From the NCBI RefSeq assembly GCF_009495355.1, contig NZ_VZAD01000040.1, positions 20,050 to 84,049 on the forward strand: a DNA stretch of 64,000 nucleotides, given 5' to 3'. Position 1 is the first letter of the stretch. Each line of letters starts with the position of its first letter. Made by a program: the position numbers and the translations under genes. This document shows positions 46,401 to 58,393 of this stretch, in pieces. The notes below the pieces were generated by a model. It did no database searches. It saw only the letters and a program-made list of their open reading frames with translations, and was not told where the DNA came from. The DNA is from Segatella copri (GTDB taxonomy: Bacteria > Bacteroidota > Bacteroidia > Bacteroidales > Bacteroidaceae).

Positions 46401-46553
46401 CTCAACTTTCGAAAATGGGGAAGTCAAAGAATGTAAAGAAGTTAAAGAAGTTAAAGCCATATGCTTTACAGCTAAATCTTCAACTAAAAAGACTGTTGGC
46501 TATAACTTCTAACGACCGAAGGGAGTGATAACTTCTTTAACTTCTATAACTTC
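46401..46553 (-). repeat. Dispersed intergenic repeat, copy B
   Basis: Reverse-complement match of the element at 34862-35013: same GAAGTTATAGAAGTTAAAG end, same CGGTCGTTAGAAGTTATAGCC interior, same AAAGCATATGGCT, and the CTTCCCCAT...CGAAAGT end. It lies between the SusA-like gene and the DUF5020 promoter and has no coding content. Confidence 0.8.
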
Positions 46554-46575
46554 TGAACTTGGAATGTTCAATTTA

Positions 46576-48504
46576 TCAGAATTCAAGTATCATTGCCTGA
46601 CGAGGACGAAGCTTTACGTTCTTGTTGATAAGAACAGTGCGGCCATTCGTCACATCAGTAGCCTTTTCATGCGAACCGATAATCTCTGCATAGCGGGTCA
46701 CATCCAGCTCATTGGCTTCCTTCTTGCCATTGATGATGGTCATGACTGTTTTACCCTGATACTGGCGTGCGATGACATACACACCCTTATAAGGACAGAA
46801 CTGAGTCTGCTTGCCTTTGGTAACCACCTTGTTACCCTGGCGCCAATGCAGCAAGTTGCTGAGCCACTGGAACATCTGGTTCTCTGCCTGTGTTCTTCCT
46901 TCTTCGGTGAAGGCATTATGCTTGTCGCCAGCCCATCCACCAGGGAAGTCTTTACGCACGTTGCCGTCGGTTACACTCTTGGTGCCATTCATCAACACTT
47001 CTGTACCATAATAGAGCTGCGGTGTACGGTTGATGGTAAGCAAGAGCGCCAAAGCCTGCTTCAATGCCACGGTATCCTTGCCCTCGCCGAGGAATCTGTC
47101 GGTATCGTGATTTTCAATGAATGCCATCACGCTCTTTGGGTTAGGATAGAGATAATCGTAGCAGAACACATTATAGAGACGGTTCATTCCGTTCCACCAG
47201 TCATCGGTTTCCTCGTTCTTGGCACTGTTGATACGGTCGAAGAAGGCAAAGTCCATCACTGTTTTCAGATAGCTGTTCTTCTCTGAGAGCTTGCTGTCTT
47301 TCTGCCATGCAGCAGTATAGGCTGGCTCAGTAACCCATGTCTCGCCTACAGTATTGAAGTTAGGATATTCGTTGTTGAGCGTCTTCATCCACAAAGCCAT
47401 CGCATCACGGTCGGCATAAGGATAAGTGTCCATACGGATGCCATCAATTCCCACGGTCTCTATCCACCATTCGCTGTTCTGGATAAGGTACTTGATGACA
47501 TGAGGGTTGCGCTGATTGAGGTCGGGCATAGAAGGTACAAACCAACCGTCTACCGTCTCTTCCATATCCACCTTGCTGGCGTATGGGTCGAGGACAGGAG
47601 TCAACTTATAACTGGTCTGTCGATACATATCGTTCACAGTTCTTGCTCCGTCCACAGTACCAATCTTCTTCACATGCTCAGGAGTCTGATACTCAGGAAG
47701 AAGCCATTCTGGACAGTTGAACCAGTCTTTTGAAGGCATATCGGCAATCCATGGATGCTCGAAACCACAGTGATTGAAAATCATATCCATCACCACCTTC
47801 AAGCCTTTCTGATGGGCCTCGGTAATCAACTGCTTATACTCAGCATTAGTACCGAAACGTGGATCCACCTTATAGTAATCGGTCGTAGCATAACCATGAT
47901 AGGTACTTTGCTTGCCATTGCTTGGACTGTCATTCTCTAAGACAGGAGTAAACCACAGAGCTGTAACGCCCAACTGATTGAAGTAATCCAAGTGCTGGCG
48001 GATTCCCTCTAAGTCACCTCCATGACGCAGACTGGGAGCATTTCGGTCGCAAGTCTTATCGCGCATAGTCTTGATGGCATCATTCTTAGGGTTACCATTA
48101 GCAAAACGGTCTGGCATCAACATATAGAGCACATCCTCATTAGAGAAACCGATGCGCTTATCGCCTGCCATCTCGCGGTCTTTCAACTGATACTTCACCT
48201 TCTTAGTTTGCTTACCTTGCTTGAAATTAAGAATCATCTCACCAGCCTTGGCATCCTTCAGATTGAGATAAACCAAAAGATAGTTGGGTGATTCCAATCG
48301 AGCTATGCTGTCAACGCTCACACCAGGATAATTCACTGTAACATCAGCACTCTTGATGTTCTTACCATACACCATCAACTGCAATGAAGCATCTTTCATG
48401 CCCACAAACCAGTCGGCTGGCTCAATACGGCTCACATTGACTGCCGCCGTCATACTCATTACGCTACTCATAAGCAACATGAATGAAACAAATTTCTTCT
48501 TCAT
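46576..48504 (-). CDS. susA: SusA-like GH13 neopullulanase/cyclomaltodextrinase
   Basis: A 642-residue periplasmic glycoside hydrolase with signal peptide (MKKKFVSFMLLMSSVMSMTAA). An N-terminal starch-type beta domain (residues ~25-115) precedes the GH13 barrel: DRFANGNPKND, GVTALWFTPVLEN, VVMDMIFNHCGFEHPW, the nucleophile in GIDGIRMDTYPY, the acid/base in NTVGETWV and the third carboxylate in FIENHDTDRFL. A C-terminal beta domain follows. It should cut maltooligosaccharides and cyclodextrins imported by the Sus system. It starts 40 bp after the pullulanase gene, so the two form one unit. Confidence 0.93.
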   Translation of the reverse strand: MKKKFVSFMLLMSSVMSMTAAVNVSRIEPADWFVGMKDASLQLMVYGKNIKSADVTVNYPGVSVDSIARLESPNYLLVYLNLKDAKAGEMILNFKQGKQTKKVKYQLKDREMAGDKRIGFSNEDVLYMLMPDRFANGNPKNDAIKTMRDKTCDRNAPSLRHGGDLEGIRQHLDYFNQLGVTALWFTPVLENDSPSNGKQSTYHGYATTDYYKVDPRFGTNAEYKQLITEAHQKGLKVVMDMIFNHCGFEHPWIADMPSKDWFNCPEWLLPEYQTPEHVKKIGTVDGARTVNDMYRQTSYKLTPVLDPYASKVDMEETVDGWFVPSMPDLNQRNPHVIKYLIQNSEWWIETVGIDGIRMDTYPYADRDAMALWMKTLNNEYPNFNTVGETWVTEPAYTAAWQKDSKLSEKNSYLKTVMDFAFFDRINSAKNEETDDWWNGMNRLYNVFCYDYLYPNPKSVMAFIENHDTDRFLGEGKDTVALKQALALLLTINRTPQLYYGTEVLMNGTKSVTDGNVRKDFPGGWAGDKHNAFTEEGRTQAENQMFQWLSNLLHWRQGNKVVTKGKQTQFCPYKGVYVIARQYQGKTVMTIINGKKEANELDVTRYAEIIGSHEKATDVTNGRTVLINKNVKLRPRQAMILEF

Positions 48505-48544
48505 TATAGATCTATGTTTAAGTTATTGTATTGACTTTCGAAAC

Positions 48545-50596
48545 TTATTTCTGATACAGTATCAATGCCGACTGGCCATCTATGATGGTTTCGTTACCCA
48601 CCAATGGCATCCCGATTCCGTCTTCATTGATAACCCCATTGCAGCAAGCCACATGATACTCGCCCTGAGGTATCGCTACGGTGCGGGCTTCCTTGTTGGC
48701 ATTGAAGATGACAATAATGTTCTTCCAGCTGTCTATGCCTTCCAGGTTCTTGAGTCTGAAGGCAAGCAGGCAACCATTCTTCCCCACCTGAGCGCCATCT
48801 TTCTTCTGCTCTGCAACAGGGGCTGTTGGCAAGAACTCCAAATGTTCTCTCACAGCCTCAGCCTTGGCAAGACGGAAAGCCGGATGATTCTTTCGAAGCT
48901 GAATCAGGTTGCGATAATATTCAAACACCTGTGGATATTTCTTCAGATTCTCCCAGTTAAACTCATTGATACTGTCGGGCGAGCAATAACTGTTGTGCAC
49001 ACCCTTCTTGTCACGCAACATCTCCTCTCCTGCCAAGAAGAAAGGCACACCCTGCGATGTGAACACAGCAGTCTGAGCCAACAAGTCGAGGCGAATCAAC
49101 TCTGCTATACGTTCGCTCTCCGTTCTGGAAGCATCTTTGATGCCAGGCACGGTTGCCTTCAGTCGGTCAACAAGACACATATCGTCGTGACAGCTCACAT
49201 AGCTGATCTGCTGGGTAGGCTCTGCTGTCCAAGGCTTCTTGTCATAGTTGACCAAATTCATATCTACCTGCGGATGGGCAATGCCTCCCACTATACCAAA
49301 CTTCAGACTCTCTTCCTCGCCGGGAATGCCAGCCAGGAAAGCGCCTTTGGTATTGTCAGAGAAAGGACCACGAAGGGCATCTCGCATATCATCGCTGAAG
49401 GCACCGATACCATTGAGTTTGAAGGTGTTGGCCTTTATCGCCAACTGGTCGTTTGGATAAGCACAACTTCCTGCGCTCCAACCCTCACCATATATATAAA
49501 TAGAAGGATCTATCTTGTCAACAGCAGCTCTGATGAGCTTCATCGTCTCAATATCGTGCACTCCCATCAGGTCGAAACGGAATCCGTCGATATGATATTC
49601 ATTCACCCAGTAAAGCACACTCTCTATCATATAGTCGCGCATCAAAGGTTTCTCTGAGGCCGTCTCGTTGCCACAGCCCGAACCGTCGGAATACTTACCA
49701 TCGGCTGTCTTGCGATAATAATAATCAGGATAAGTACGCTGGAAATTGCTTCCGTCAATATTGAAAGTATGATTATAGACAGCATCGAAGATGACACGGA
49801 TGCCTGCTTGATGCAGCGCCTGCACCATCTGTTTGAACTCTCTCACTCTGACTGCAGGCGAAAAAGGATCGGTACTATAGCTGCCATCAGGCACATTATA
49901 GTTCTTAGGATCATACCCCCAGTTGAACTGTGGCGTATCAAGGCGTGTCTCATCTACCGAAGCAAAATCGAACAAAGGCTGGAAGTGTATCGCATTGACA
50001 CCGAGGCGCTTGAGATATTCTATCGCCTTAGGTTCTGTCAGTGCCAGATACTTGCCTTTATACTTCAGTCCAGAGGTAGGTGACACCGAGAAATCACGCA
50101 CGTGGAGCTCATAAATCACCAAGTCGGCAGGCGACTTCAGTTCTGGTCGCTTGTCATCCTTCCATCCCTCAGGATTGGTAGAAGCCATGTCGATGATGGC
50201 ACCCCGATTGCCATTCACACCGACAGCCTTGGCAAAAGTACCGGGACATTCACCCTTTCCCATATCAAAAGTATAGAACTTTCCCTTCAAGTCACCCTTT
50301 ACGGTAGCTTCCCATCGGTCCTTACCTACACTTTTCATCTTGATGGTCTTGACAGGTTTTCCTATCAGTCCGTCTTTATAAATACGGATTTTTACACTCG
50401 GTTTTGCACTACTGGAAGAAACCTGTGGAGTTGCACCAGTTACACCATCTACTTCAACAGAAGCTGTAGGTGAATTCAAAGAGAAAGTAGTTTTATCCTT
50501 AGAATAGGACATTTCATTGAAAGCACCTTGTGCCATCAATGAATGGGGAACTAAAACAGCAGTCAAGGCTACTAAAAATTGATTTTTAATGCTCAT
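48545..50596 (-). CDS. pulA: Type I pullulanase (GH13)
   Basis: A 683-residue debranching enzyme that hydrolyses alpha-1,6 links. After a signal-like N-terminus (FLVALTAVLVPHSLMAQG) comes an early-set/CBM48-like domain with VKIRIYKDGLIG. The pullulanase signature FNWGYDPKNYNVPDGSYSTDP is present, with VIFDAVYNHT, the nucleophile in GFRFDLMGVHD, the acid/base in YIYGEGWSAG and the stabiliser in YVSCHDDMCL. It lies upstream of susA and 291 bp after susB, with its own promoter region holding a 12-bp inverted repeat. Confidence 0.94.
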   Translation of the reverse strand: MSIKNQFLVALTAVLVPHSLMAQGAFNEMSYSKDKTTFSLNSPTASVEVDGVTGATPQVSSSSAKPSVKIRIYKDGLIGKPVKTIKMKSVGKDRWEATVKGDLKGKFYTFDMGKGECPGTFAKAVGVNGNRGAIIDMASTNPEGWKDDKRPELKSPADLVIYELHVRDFSVSPTSGLKYKGKYLALTEPKAIEYLKRLGVNAIHFQPLFDFASVDETRLDTPQFNWGYDPKNYNVPDGSYSTDPFSPAVRVREFKQMVQALHQAGIRVIFDAVYNHTFNIDGSNFQRTYPDYYYRKTADGKYSDGSGCGNETASEKPLMRDYMIESVLYWVNEYHIDGFRFDLMGVHDIETMKLIRAAVDKIDPSIYIYGEGWSAGSCAYPNDQLAIKANTFKLNGIGAFSDDMRDALRGPFSDNTKGAFLAGIPGEEESLKFGIVGGIAHPQVDMNLVNYDKKPWTAEPTQQISYVSCHDDMCLVDRLKATVPGIKDASRTESERIAELIRLDLLAQTAVFTSQGVPFFLAGEEMLRDKKGVHNSYCSPDSINEFNWENLKKYPQVFEYYRNLIQLRKNHPAFRLAKAEAVREHLEFLPTAPVAEQKKDGAQVGKNGCLLAFRLKNLEGIDSWKNIIVIFNANKEARTVAIPQGEYHVACCNGVINEDGIGMPLVGNETIIDGQSALILYQK

Positions 50597-50658
50597 ACGG
50601 TTAAGCTTTTGCTAGATTGAGAGAAAATCCAAACAAGAATCATTCTCCATTTTACGTA

Positions 50659-50776
50659 TAAATATAGACTTTTAACTAAGCTATAGCTATTATACTATCT
50701 TTTTCTTGCATAAAATACCTACAAAAGCGTATTTTATGCAGAAATAGGAAGAACCAAACACGCTCATTTTTAGCGT
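50659..50776 (-). promoter_or_regulatory. pulA promoter region with a 12-bp inverted repeat
   Basis: A weak -7-like box TATATTTA (50659-50666, minus strand) precedes pulA. At 50707-50740 is a perfect inverted repeat, TGCATAAAATAC and its complement, with a 10-bp loop, centred 57.5 bp upstream of that box. A second small stem, ACGCT/AGCGT, is at 50759-50776 and may help end susB transcription. The long repeat starts with TGCA like the LacI-type operators, but its arms and spacing differ. Confidence 0.5.
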
Positions 50777-50887
50777 ATTTGATTCCACCTTGCCATTCGG
50801 TCGGAAATACAGAAAATACAGTGAATATAAAAACCCTGTTTTTTCATGAATTTCACAACCAAAGTACACCAGTTAAAATTTTAAAGT

Positions 50888-53089
<2,202 letters not shown>

Positions 53090-53131
53090 CTATTGTTTGT
53101 CAGTAAAAGTAAGTCTTTTGGTTAGACATTG

Positions 53132-53208
53132 CAAATATACAAAAAAGAGAAATACCCTCCTAAAATTTGGAGGGTATTTCTTTTTTGCATAACGTGCAAA
53201 CGTTTGCA
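53132..53208 (-). promoter_or_regulatory. susB promoter with LacI-type operator upstream
   Basis: The -7 box TATATTTG is at 53132-53139 (minus strand). The perfect palindrome TGCAAACGTTTGCA is at 53195-53208, centre 62.5 bp upstream of the -7 box and directly after the malQ stop. Between them lies the malQ terminator. Confidence 0.75.
53141..53180 (-). terminator. Rho-independent terminator after malQ
   Basis: Perfect 12-bp stem GAAATACCCTCC / GGAGGGTATTTC (53149-53160, 53169-53180) followed by TCTTTTTT on the minus strand. It also overlaps the -33 region of the susB promoter. Confidence 0.88.
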
Positions 53209-55884
53209 TTAGTTTCTTCCTGACTGCGCAACAAGCTCTGTCACACTGTCCATAAATTCCTTGTTAGCCGCCAGATCCTCTATGCTGAGGTGCATACGAT
53301 AGCGCCAGTAATGCTTAGGATTGGCAGGGATATTGATACGCTCGGCATTGGCATCGGGCAAACGAAGATGCTCGTTGATGGCAAGCCAGTCCTGAATGCT
53401 CAGAATGCAGAGCATAGAGGGCGATGTGAGATGGCGCGAGATGATATCCTGCGCGAGCCATCCTGGCAGCGGATGAGGTGCTGGTCCTTGGCGATAGAGC
53501 ATCGTATTATAATACTCTTGCGTGCGCTGAATGTTCTCGTCCCACCACTGGCGAAGCGTAGGCATATCGTGACTTGAGATGGTACAAACCGAACGATAAG
53601 GATTGCGGCTCAGATGCCCAAACTTCACACTTGGATCCTTAGGCATACTTTGCAACTCAAGTCCCAACATCTTCAATTCGTTCATCACCCATGGCACACA
53701 ATCTGGCACCATACCAAGGTCTTCGGCACAAACCAACATACGGGTAGCCTGAACCAACTTAGGCAACTTCTTCATCGCCTCCTCGTACCAGAACTGGTTG
53801 TTGCGACGATAGAAGTAATCGTTATAAAGACGATTGAACGCAGCCTTGTCATTGTCATAAAGTGATTCGAAGATAAAGTCGAACTGAGCAGAGATACGTG
53901 GGTGATACAATCCCGGATTACGATGGTCGCGAACAAAGAGTACATCGCTGATCAGAGCATAGAGTCCGTCGCGAAGCCATATTTCCTTCTCATCGGTCAC
54001 TCCCTCAAAGAGAGCCTCCACCTTTATCTGGGTATCCACCTCTGCCTTCAACTGATAACGCTCATCATCCAAACGGTCCAGATACTTTTGCTTCACCTCG
54101 TCAGCACGCTCATGGAACATACGGTCGAGCACCCAGTCGGTGATAAATGGACGGGTGAATCTGTCCTGCTGGAAGTTAAGACCATACGAGCGAATCTCGT
54201 CAGCTGTCATGCCGAGTGCAGGAGCAAACTGTCCGAGCAGACCATGAACAGAGTCGATAGGAATCTCCCATATACGGAAGAAGCCCAGCACGTGGTCGAT
54301 ACGATAAGCATCAAAGAACTTCGACATATTCTGGAATCGACGTGTCCACCACTGACAGTCGTCTTTCAGCATCTCATACCAGTTGTAGGTAGGGAATCCC
54401 CAGTTCTGACCATTCACAGAGAAATCGTCAGGTGGAGCTCCTGCTTGTCCGTCGAGGTTGAAGTACTTAGGCTCTGTCCATACATCACATCCAAAACGGT
54501 TCACACCGATAGGAATATCACCCTTCAGGATGACTCCCTTGGCCATGGCATGCTCGTGAACAGCCTTCATCTGTGTGTTCAGCACAAACTGTACGAAGTA
54601 GAAGAACTCCACCTCCTTGTAGGCCTTTGTTCTTGGGTTGGCCAGTGCCTTGCGGTCTTTCTCGTCCCAAGCATTGTGGTCGGGCCACTTCGAGAAATCA
54701 GCAGTGCCATACTTGTCGCGCAGACAAGAATATTGTGCATAAGGCACCAGCCACTGTTCTGTTTCCTGAAAGAATGCCTGATATTCGGCACTCTTCATCA
54801 TCTTTTCACCTTCCTGATTGAAGATTTGGTGGAGGTACGTTATCTTGAAATCATTTACCTTTTCATAATCTATCTGGGGCAGGGCATTGAGCTCTGCTCT
54901 TGTCTTCTCAGCCTCAGCACGAGCCTTGGCATCCTCAAGCTCGGGCAGAGCCTGCAGGTCGGCATACTGTGGATGAATGGCAAACACGCTGATACAGCTG
55001 TAGGGATAAGAGTCTGTCCAGGTGTGAGTGATGGTCGTATCGTTGATAGGCAACAACTGAAGCACCTTCTGTCCAGTCTTTGCCACCAGGTCGATCATAC
55101 TCTTCAGGTCTCCAAAGTCGCCTATACCCGCACTCTTCTTGCTGCGAAGTGAGAAAACAGGAACCAATGTTCCGGCAAACTTACGGTTCCAGCGCTCCAA
55201 GAACGACTGGCTCAACTCGTAAGATACAACCGAACCGGCCTTCATCTCAGGGATTTCCACACTACGGTTGTAACCTGTTTCCCATGCTTCGGTGCTCTTC
55301 TTGTCGTTCAGTGCTACAAACTTAAACTCCAAGTAATTGACAGCCAAAGCCTCGGCATTGATATCCACCGTCCATTCATTGTACGCCTGTTCCACCATAG
55401 GCACAGCACGCTTTACGTCCCAAGCTCCTACAAGAGGATCAGAACCTATCAGTACCAGGCGCTCACCATCTCTCAACTGCGGAGCACGAACTATCAGTCT
55501 GATGGTCTTGGCAAAGGTATTATCCTTCACCTCTGCAAGCTGCTGATGGTTGACACAGTCGGTGAAGGCGCTGCTGTAGAGGTAAGAATCCTCAGGAATG
55601 TCATGCCAGTGATCATAGATGGTATAATCATTGGCACGCTCGGCTGTCACATTCAGCTGATGCTTCACCACCTGCCATTCCTTCTTGATACAAACGCCAT
55701 CACGTTCTACACTATAATAATAGGTAATGTTTTTAGTCTTGGGAGTCACATCCAGATCGCACGACCAGTGAAGCCCGTCTGTAGTTCCCAAGCTGTTATG
55801 AACCTCTTCGTTGTCCATGTTCAGGTTCAAGACGAGATTCTCGCCATAAACCGTTTTGTATTCTATATTAAAACGAAACACCAT
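53209..55884 (-). CDS. malQ: 4-alpha-glucanotransferase (GH77) with N-terminal CBM20 modules
   Basis: An 891-residue cytoplasmic enzyme that disproportionates maltooligosaccharides. Two CBM20-like starch-binding modules occupy residues ~1-115 and ~125-235 (RLVLIGSDPLVGAWDVKRAVPM is the clear one). The GH77 barrel then has FSLRSKKSAGIGDFGDLKSMID, KGDIPIGVNRFGCDVW, the nucleophile in YRIDHVLGFFRIWEIP, the acid/base in VCAEDLGMVPDCVP and SSHDMPTLRQWW. The length matches the bacterial/plant DPE2-type enzymes with tandem CBM20. It has no signal peptide. It has its own promoter and terminator. Confidence 0.95.
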   Translation of the reverse strand: MVFRFNIEYKTVYGENLVLNLNMDNEEVHNSLGTTDGLHWSCDLDVTPKTKNITYYYSVERDGVCIKKEWQVVKHQLNVTAERANDYTIYDHWHDIPEDSYLYSSAFTDCVNHQQLAEVKDNTFAKTIRLIVRAPQLRDGERLVLIGSDPLVGAWDVKRAVPMVEQAYNEWTVDINAEALAVNYLEFKFVALNDKKSTEAWETGYNRSVEIPEMKAGSVVSYELSQSFLERWNRKFAGTLVPVFSLRSKKSAGIGDFGDLKSMIDLVAKTGQKVLQLLPINDTTITHTWTDSYPYSCISVFAIHPQYADLQALPELEDAKARAEAEKTRAELNALPQIDYEKVNDFKITYLHQIFNQEGEKMMKSAEYQAFFQETEQWLVPYAQYSCLRDKYGTADFSKWPDHNAWDEKDRKALANPRTKAYKEVEFFYFVQFVLNTQMKAVHEHAMAKGVILKGDIPIGVNRFGCDVWTEPKYFNLDGQAGAPPDDFSVNGQNWGFPTYNWYEMLKDDCQWWTRRFQNMSKFFDAYRIDHVLGFFRIWEIPIDSVHGLLGQFAPALGMTADEIRSYGLNFQQDRFTRPFITDWVLDRMFHERADEVKQKYLDRLDDERYQLKAEVDTQIKVEALFEGVTDEKEIWLRDGLYALISDVLFVRDHRNPGLYHPRISAQFDFIFESLYDNDKAAFNRLYNDYFYRRNNQFWYEEAMKKLPKLVQATRMLVCAEDLGMVPDCVPWVMNELKMLGLELQSMPKDPSVKFGHLSRNPYRSVCTISSHDMPTLRQWWDENIQRTQEYYNTMLYRQGPAPHPLPGWLAQDIISRHLTSPSMLCILSIQDWLAINEHLRLPDANAERINIPANPKHYWRYRMHLSIEDLAANKEFMDSVTELVAQSGRN

Positions 55885-55913
55885 AAGGAATTATAAGATT
55901 GTTATTTATGGTA

Positions 55914-55990
55914 CAAAATTAGTCATTTCTTACTATATACAATTAATTTCTTGCACAAAAGATGCCAAAATGTTGCGCAATCGGTTGCGC
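55914..55990 (-). promoter_or_regulatory. malQ promoter with LacI-type operator upstream
   Basis: The -7 box TAATTTTG is at 55914-55921 (minus strand), 30 bp before the ATG. The dyad GCGCAATCGGTTGCGC at 55975-55990 keeps the GCAA...TTGC core of the other operators, and its centre is 61.5 bp upstream of the -7 box. It lies just past the stop of the transporter gene. Confidence 0.65.
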
Positions 55991-55993
55991 TTA

Positions 55994-57322
55994 TTATGCT
56001 TTTTGCGTCACATGCTTTTCCTTGATGATGGAAACAGCCAAAGCTCCACATATCAGCAGCACACCTGCCACTATCATCATGTCACTCTGGTGAGAGCCTA
56101 CCACCCACAATACGTGTCCGCCACAAAGAGCTGCCACAATCTGAGGAATACAGATAGTGCCGTTGAAGAGTCCGAGGTAAGCACCCATGTGTCCATAACC
56201 CTGCAAAGCATTGGTGACAAAGGTGAAAGGCATCGCCAACATAGCTGCCCAGCCAGCACCAATCATCAGGAACGGAACGAACTGCAGGTACTTGTCGTGC
56301 AGGAATGGGATAAGAGCAAAGCCCACACCACCGATAATCAGGCTGACCGCATAAGCCATCTTGGAACTCTTGAACTGGGGAAGCACTACCACCCACAGCA
56401 CACTGCCCACAGCCTGAACGGCAAAGAGAATGCCCACCCAGTCGCCGGCATCCTGGAATGCCTTGGTGCTGGCATCGGTAGTATTCCATACGGTCTCGGC
56501 AATGGCACCCGTTGAATAGTTCCACAGATAGAGGAAGCCTGCCCAGCAGAAGAACTGCACCAGTCCCACCTTCCAGAAGGTAGAGGGAGCGTTCTTCAGA
56601 AGGCTTATCCAGTCGGCCTTGCCTTCTTCCTTCATCTCAGCATCTTCGGTAACTCCATTATACTTGGCGTATTCCTGCGGATTCCACTCCTTCACCTTCA
56701 TCGTGGTATAGATGACACAGAGGATAAGGATGGCTGCACCCACATAGAACGACCAGATCACAGAGTCGGGCACAACACCTTTCTCGGCATAGTTTTTGAT
56801 GCCCAAGAAGGCAAAAAGGAAGGGGAATATATAACCGGCTATCGAACCCGCATTGCAGAGGAAACTCTGAATGGAGTAAGCCTTCGTCTTCTGTTCTTCA
56901 TTCACCATGTCGCCCACCAACATCTTGAAAGGCTGCATCGCCATATTGATGCTCGTATCAAGAAACATCAGGGCTATCAATCCAAAAATCATCGCACCGC
57001 CAACCGTCAGGCCAAACGAACCGGCATTAGGCAAAAGACACATCACCAAGACAGCCAGCGTAGCTCCCACAAAGAGATAAGGAATTCGTCGGCCGAAACG
57101 GCACCATGTCTTGTCGCTCAAGGTTCCGACAATGGGTTGCACCAGGATTCCCATCAGTGGAGGGAGAATCCAGAAATAACTCAGATTGTGTGGGTCAGCA
57201 CCCAACGTTGCAAAGATTCGGGAGATGTTGGCGCTCTGAAGAGCGTAGGCTATCTGTACCCCGAAGAATCCGAAACTCAAGTTCCAGAGTTTCCAGAAAC
57301 TCAGATTAGGTTTTGTCATCAT
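55994..57322 (-). CDS. MFS/GPH-type sugar transporter (SLC45-like maltose transporter)
   Basis: A 442-residue inner membrane protein with about twelve hydrophobic segments. N-terminal LSFWKLWNLSFGFFGVQIAYALQSANISRIF and GTLSDKTWCRFGRRIPYLFVGA (the MFS loop 2-3 signature, D..W..FGRRIPY) point to the SLC45/GPH sugar family. It probably moves maltose or small maltooligosaccharides into the cytoplasm, supplying MalQ. It follows the LacI-type regulator by 26 bp, so they share a transcript. Confidence 0.92.
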   Translation of the reverse strand: MMTKPNLSFWKLWNLSFGFFGVQIAYALQSANISRIFATLGADPHNLSYFWILPPLMGILVQPIVGTLSDKTWCRFGRRIPYLFVGATLAVLVMCLLPNAGSFGLTVGGAMIFGLIALMFLDTSINMAMQPFKMLVGDMVNEEQKTKAYSIQSFLCNAGSIAGYIFPFLFAFLGIKNYAEKGVVPDSVIWSFYVGAAILILCVIYTTMKVKEWNPQEYAKYNGVTEDAEMKEEGKADWISLLKNAPSTFWKVGLVQFFCWAGFLYLWNYSTGAIAETVWNTTDASTKAFQDAGDWVGILFAVQAVGSVLWVVVLPQFKSSKMAYAVSLIIGGVGFALIPFLHDKYLQFVPFLMIGAGWAAMLAMPFTFVTNALQGYGHMGAYLGLFNGTICIPQIVAALCGGHVLWVVGSHQSDMMIVAGVLLICGALAVSIIKEKHVTQKA

Positions 57323-57348
57323 ATTTTTTATTGTTTTATTGATTTTCT

Positions 57349-58374
57349 TTATCTTGTCGTACCACGAACCACGAGTTTGGTTCTTATCACTCTCTTCTCC
57401 ACCTCATTCATCGGGATAGAGCCTTCCACCTGTCCGATAAGGATATTGACAGCCTCCTCTCCTACTGCCACTCCTCGCTGGTCGACGGTAGTAAGCATAG
57501 GATCGCAAGCCACGGCTCGCTGACCGTTGGTGAATCCGCAGACACTGATATCCTCGGGCACACGGAATCCCATACGTTTCGCAGTATAAAGAATACCGAT
57601 GGCTGTATCATCATTCACCGCAAAGAAAGCATCCGGTCTGTTTTCCATCTCCAAGAGTGCAGGCGTAATCGCCTCTGCCTGTCCCCTGTTGTCACAGATT
57701 TGTACGTGGGAGGGTATTTCTTCCAAGCCATGCTTCACCAAGGCATCATGATAACCATTATATCTGTTCTTGGATATTTCAAGGTTCATGGGCGAGCCAT
57801 AGAAAGCTATCCTCTTGCAGCCAGAGTCGATGAGATGGGTTACAGCCGTAAAGGCACCCATGTAGTCGTCCACCACCACGCGCGAACAGTTCACGCCTGT
57901 ACAGATTCTGTCATAGAACACCAATGGCACACCATTGTCCATCAATCTTTGGAAATGCGCATAGCGCATGGTATCCTTCGCCTGTGAAACGATGATGCCG
58001 CACACTTTATTCTTATAGAAGTCCTCGCAGATTGCCACTTCCTTGTCATATCGCTCATTGCTCTGCGCCACCATCACACGATAGCCACGCGCACTTGCCT
58101 CCTCCTCGATACCAGAAAGCACAGAAGAAAAGAAATAATGGGCAAACTCAGGAATGATAACACCGATGACCTTCATGGGCTGTGTCCTACTGTATCTGAG
58201 AGCCTCACCAATTACATTGGGACAGAAGTTATGCGCCCTGGCAAACGCCTGTATACGTTCCTTCTGGGCTGTACTGATACGAGGGCTGTCCTTCAAAGCT
58301 CTGCTCACCGTTGCGATAGAAACGCCCAGCTCGCGAGCAATATCTTTCATTGTTATGATTGTTTTCTCATTCAT
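57349..58374 (-). CDS. LacI-family transcriptional regulator of the starch locus
   Basis: A 341-residue regulator. The helix-turn-helix TMKDIARELGVSIATVSRALKDSPRIS (residues ~8-34) is followed by the hinge-region ALRYSRTQPMKVIGVIIPEFAHYFFSSVLSGIEEEA and a periplasmic-binding fold (FFAVNDDTAIGILYTAKRMGFRVPEDISVCGFTNG). The ligand is probably a maltooligosaccharide. Perfect or near-perfect TGCAAACGTTTGCA-type sites occur before its own gene, malQ and susB at a constant distance upstream of the -7 box, so it likely controls all three. Confidence 0.93.
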   Translation of the reverse strand: MNEKTIITMKDIARELGVSIATVSRALKDSPRISTAQKERIQAFARAHNFCPNVIGEALRYSRTQPMKVIGVIIPEFAHYFFSSVLSGIEEEASARGYRVMVAQSNERYDKEVAICEDFYKNKVCGIIVSQAKDTMRYAHFQRLMDNGVPLVFYDRICTGVNCSRVVVDDYMGAFTAVTHLIDSGCKRIAFYGSPMNLEISKNRYNGYHDALVKHGLEEIPSHVQICDNRGQAEAITPALLEMENRPDAFFAVNDDTAIGILYTAKRMGFRVPEDISVCGFTNGQRAVACDPMLTTVDQRGVAVGEEAVNILIGQVEGSIPMNEVEKRVIRTKLVVRGTTR

Positions 58375-58393
58375 AGGTTGTTAGTGTTGTGTG

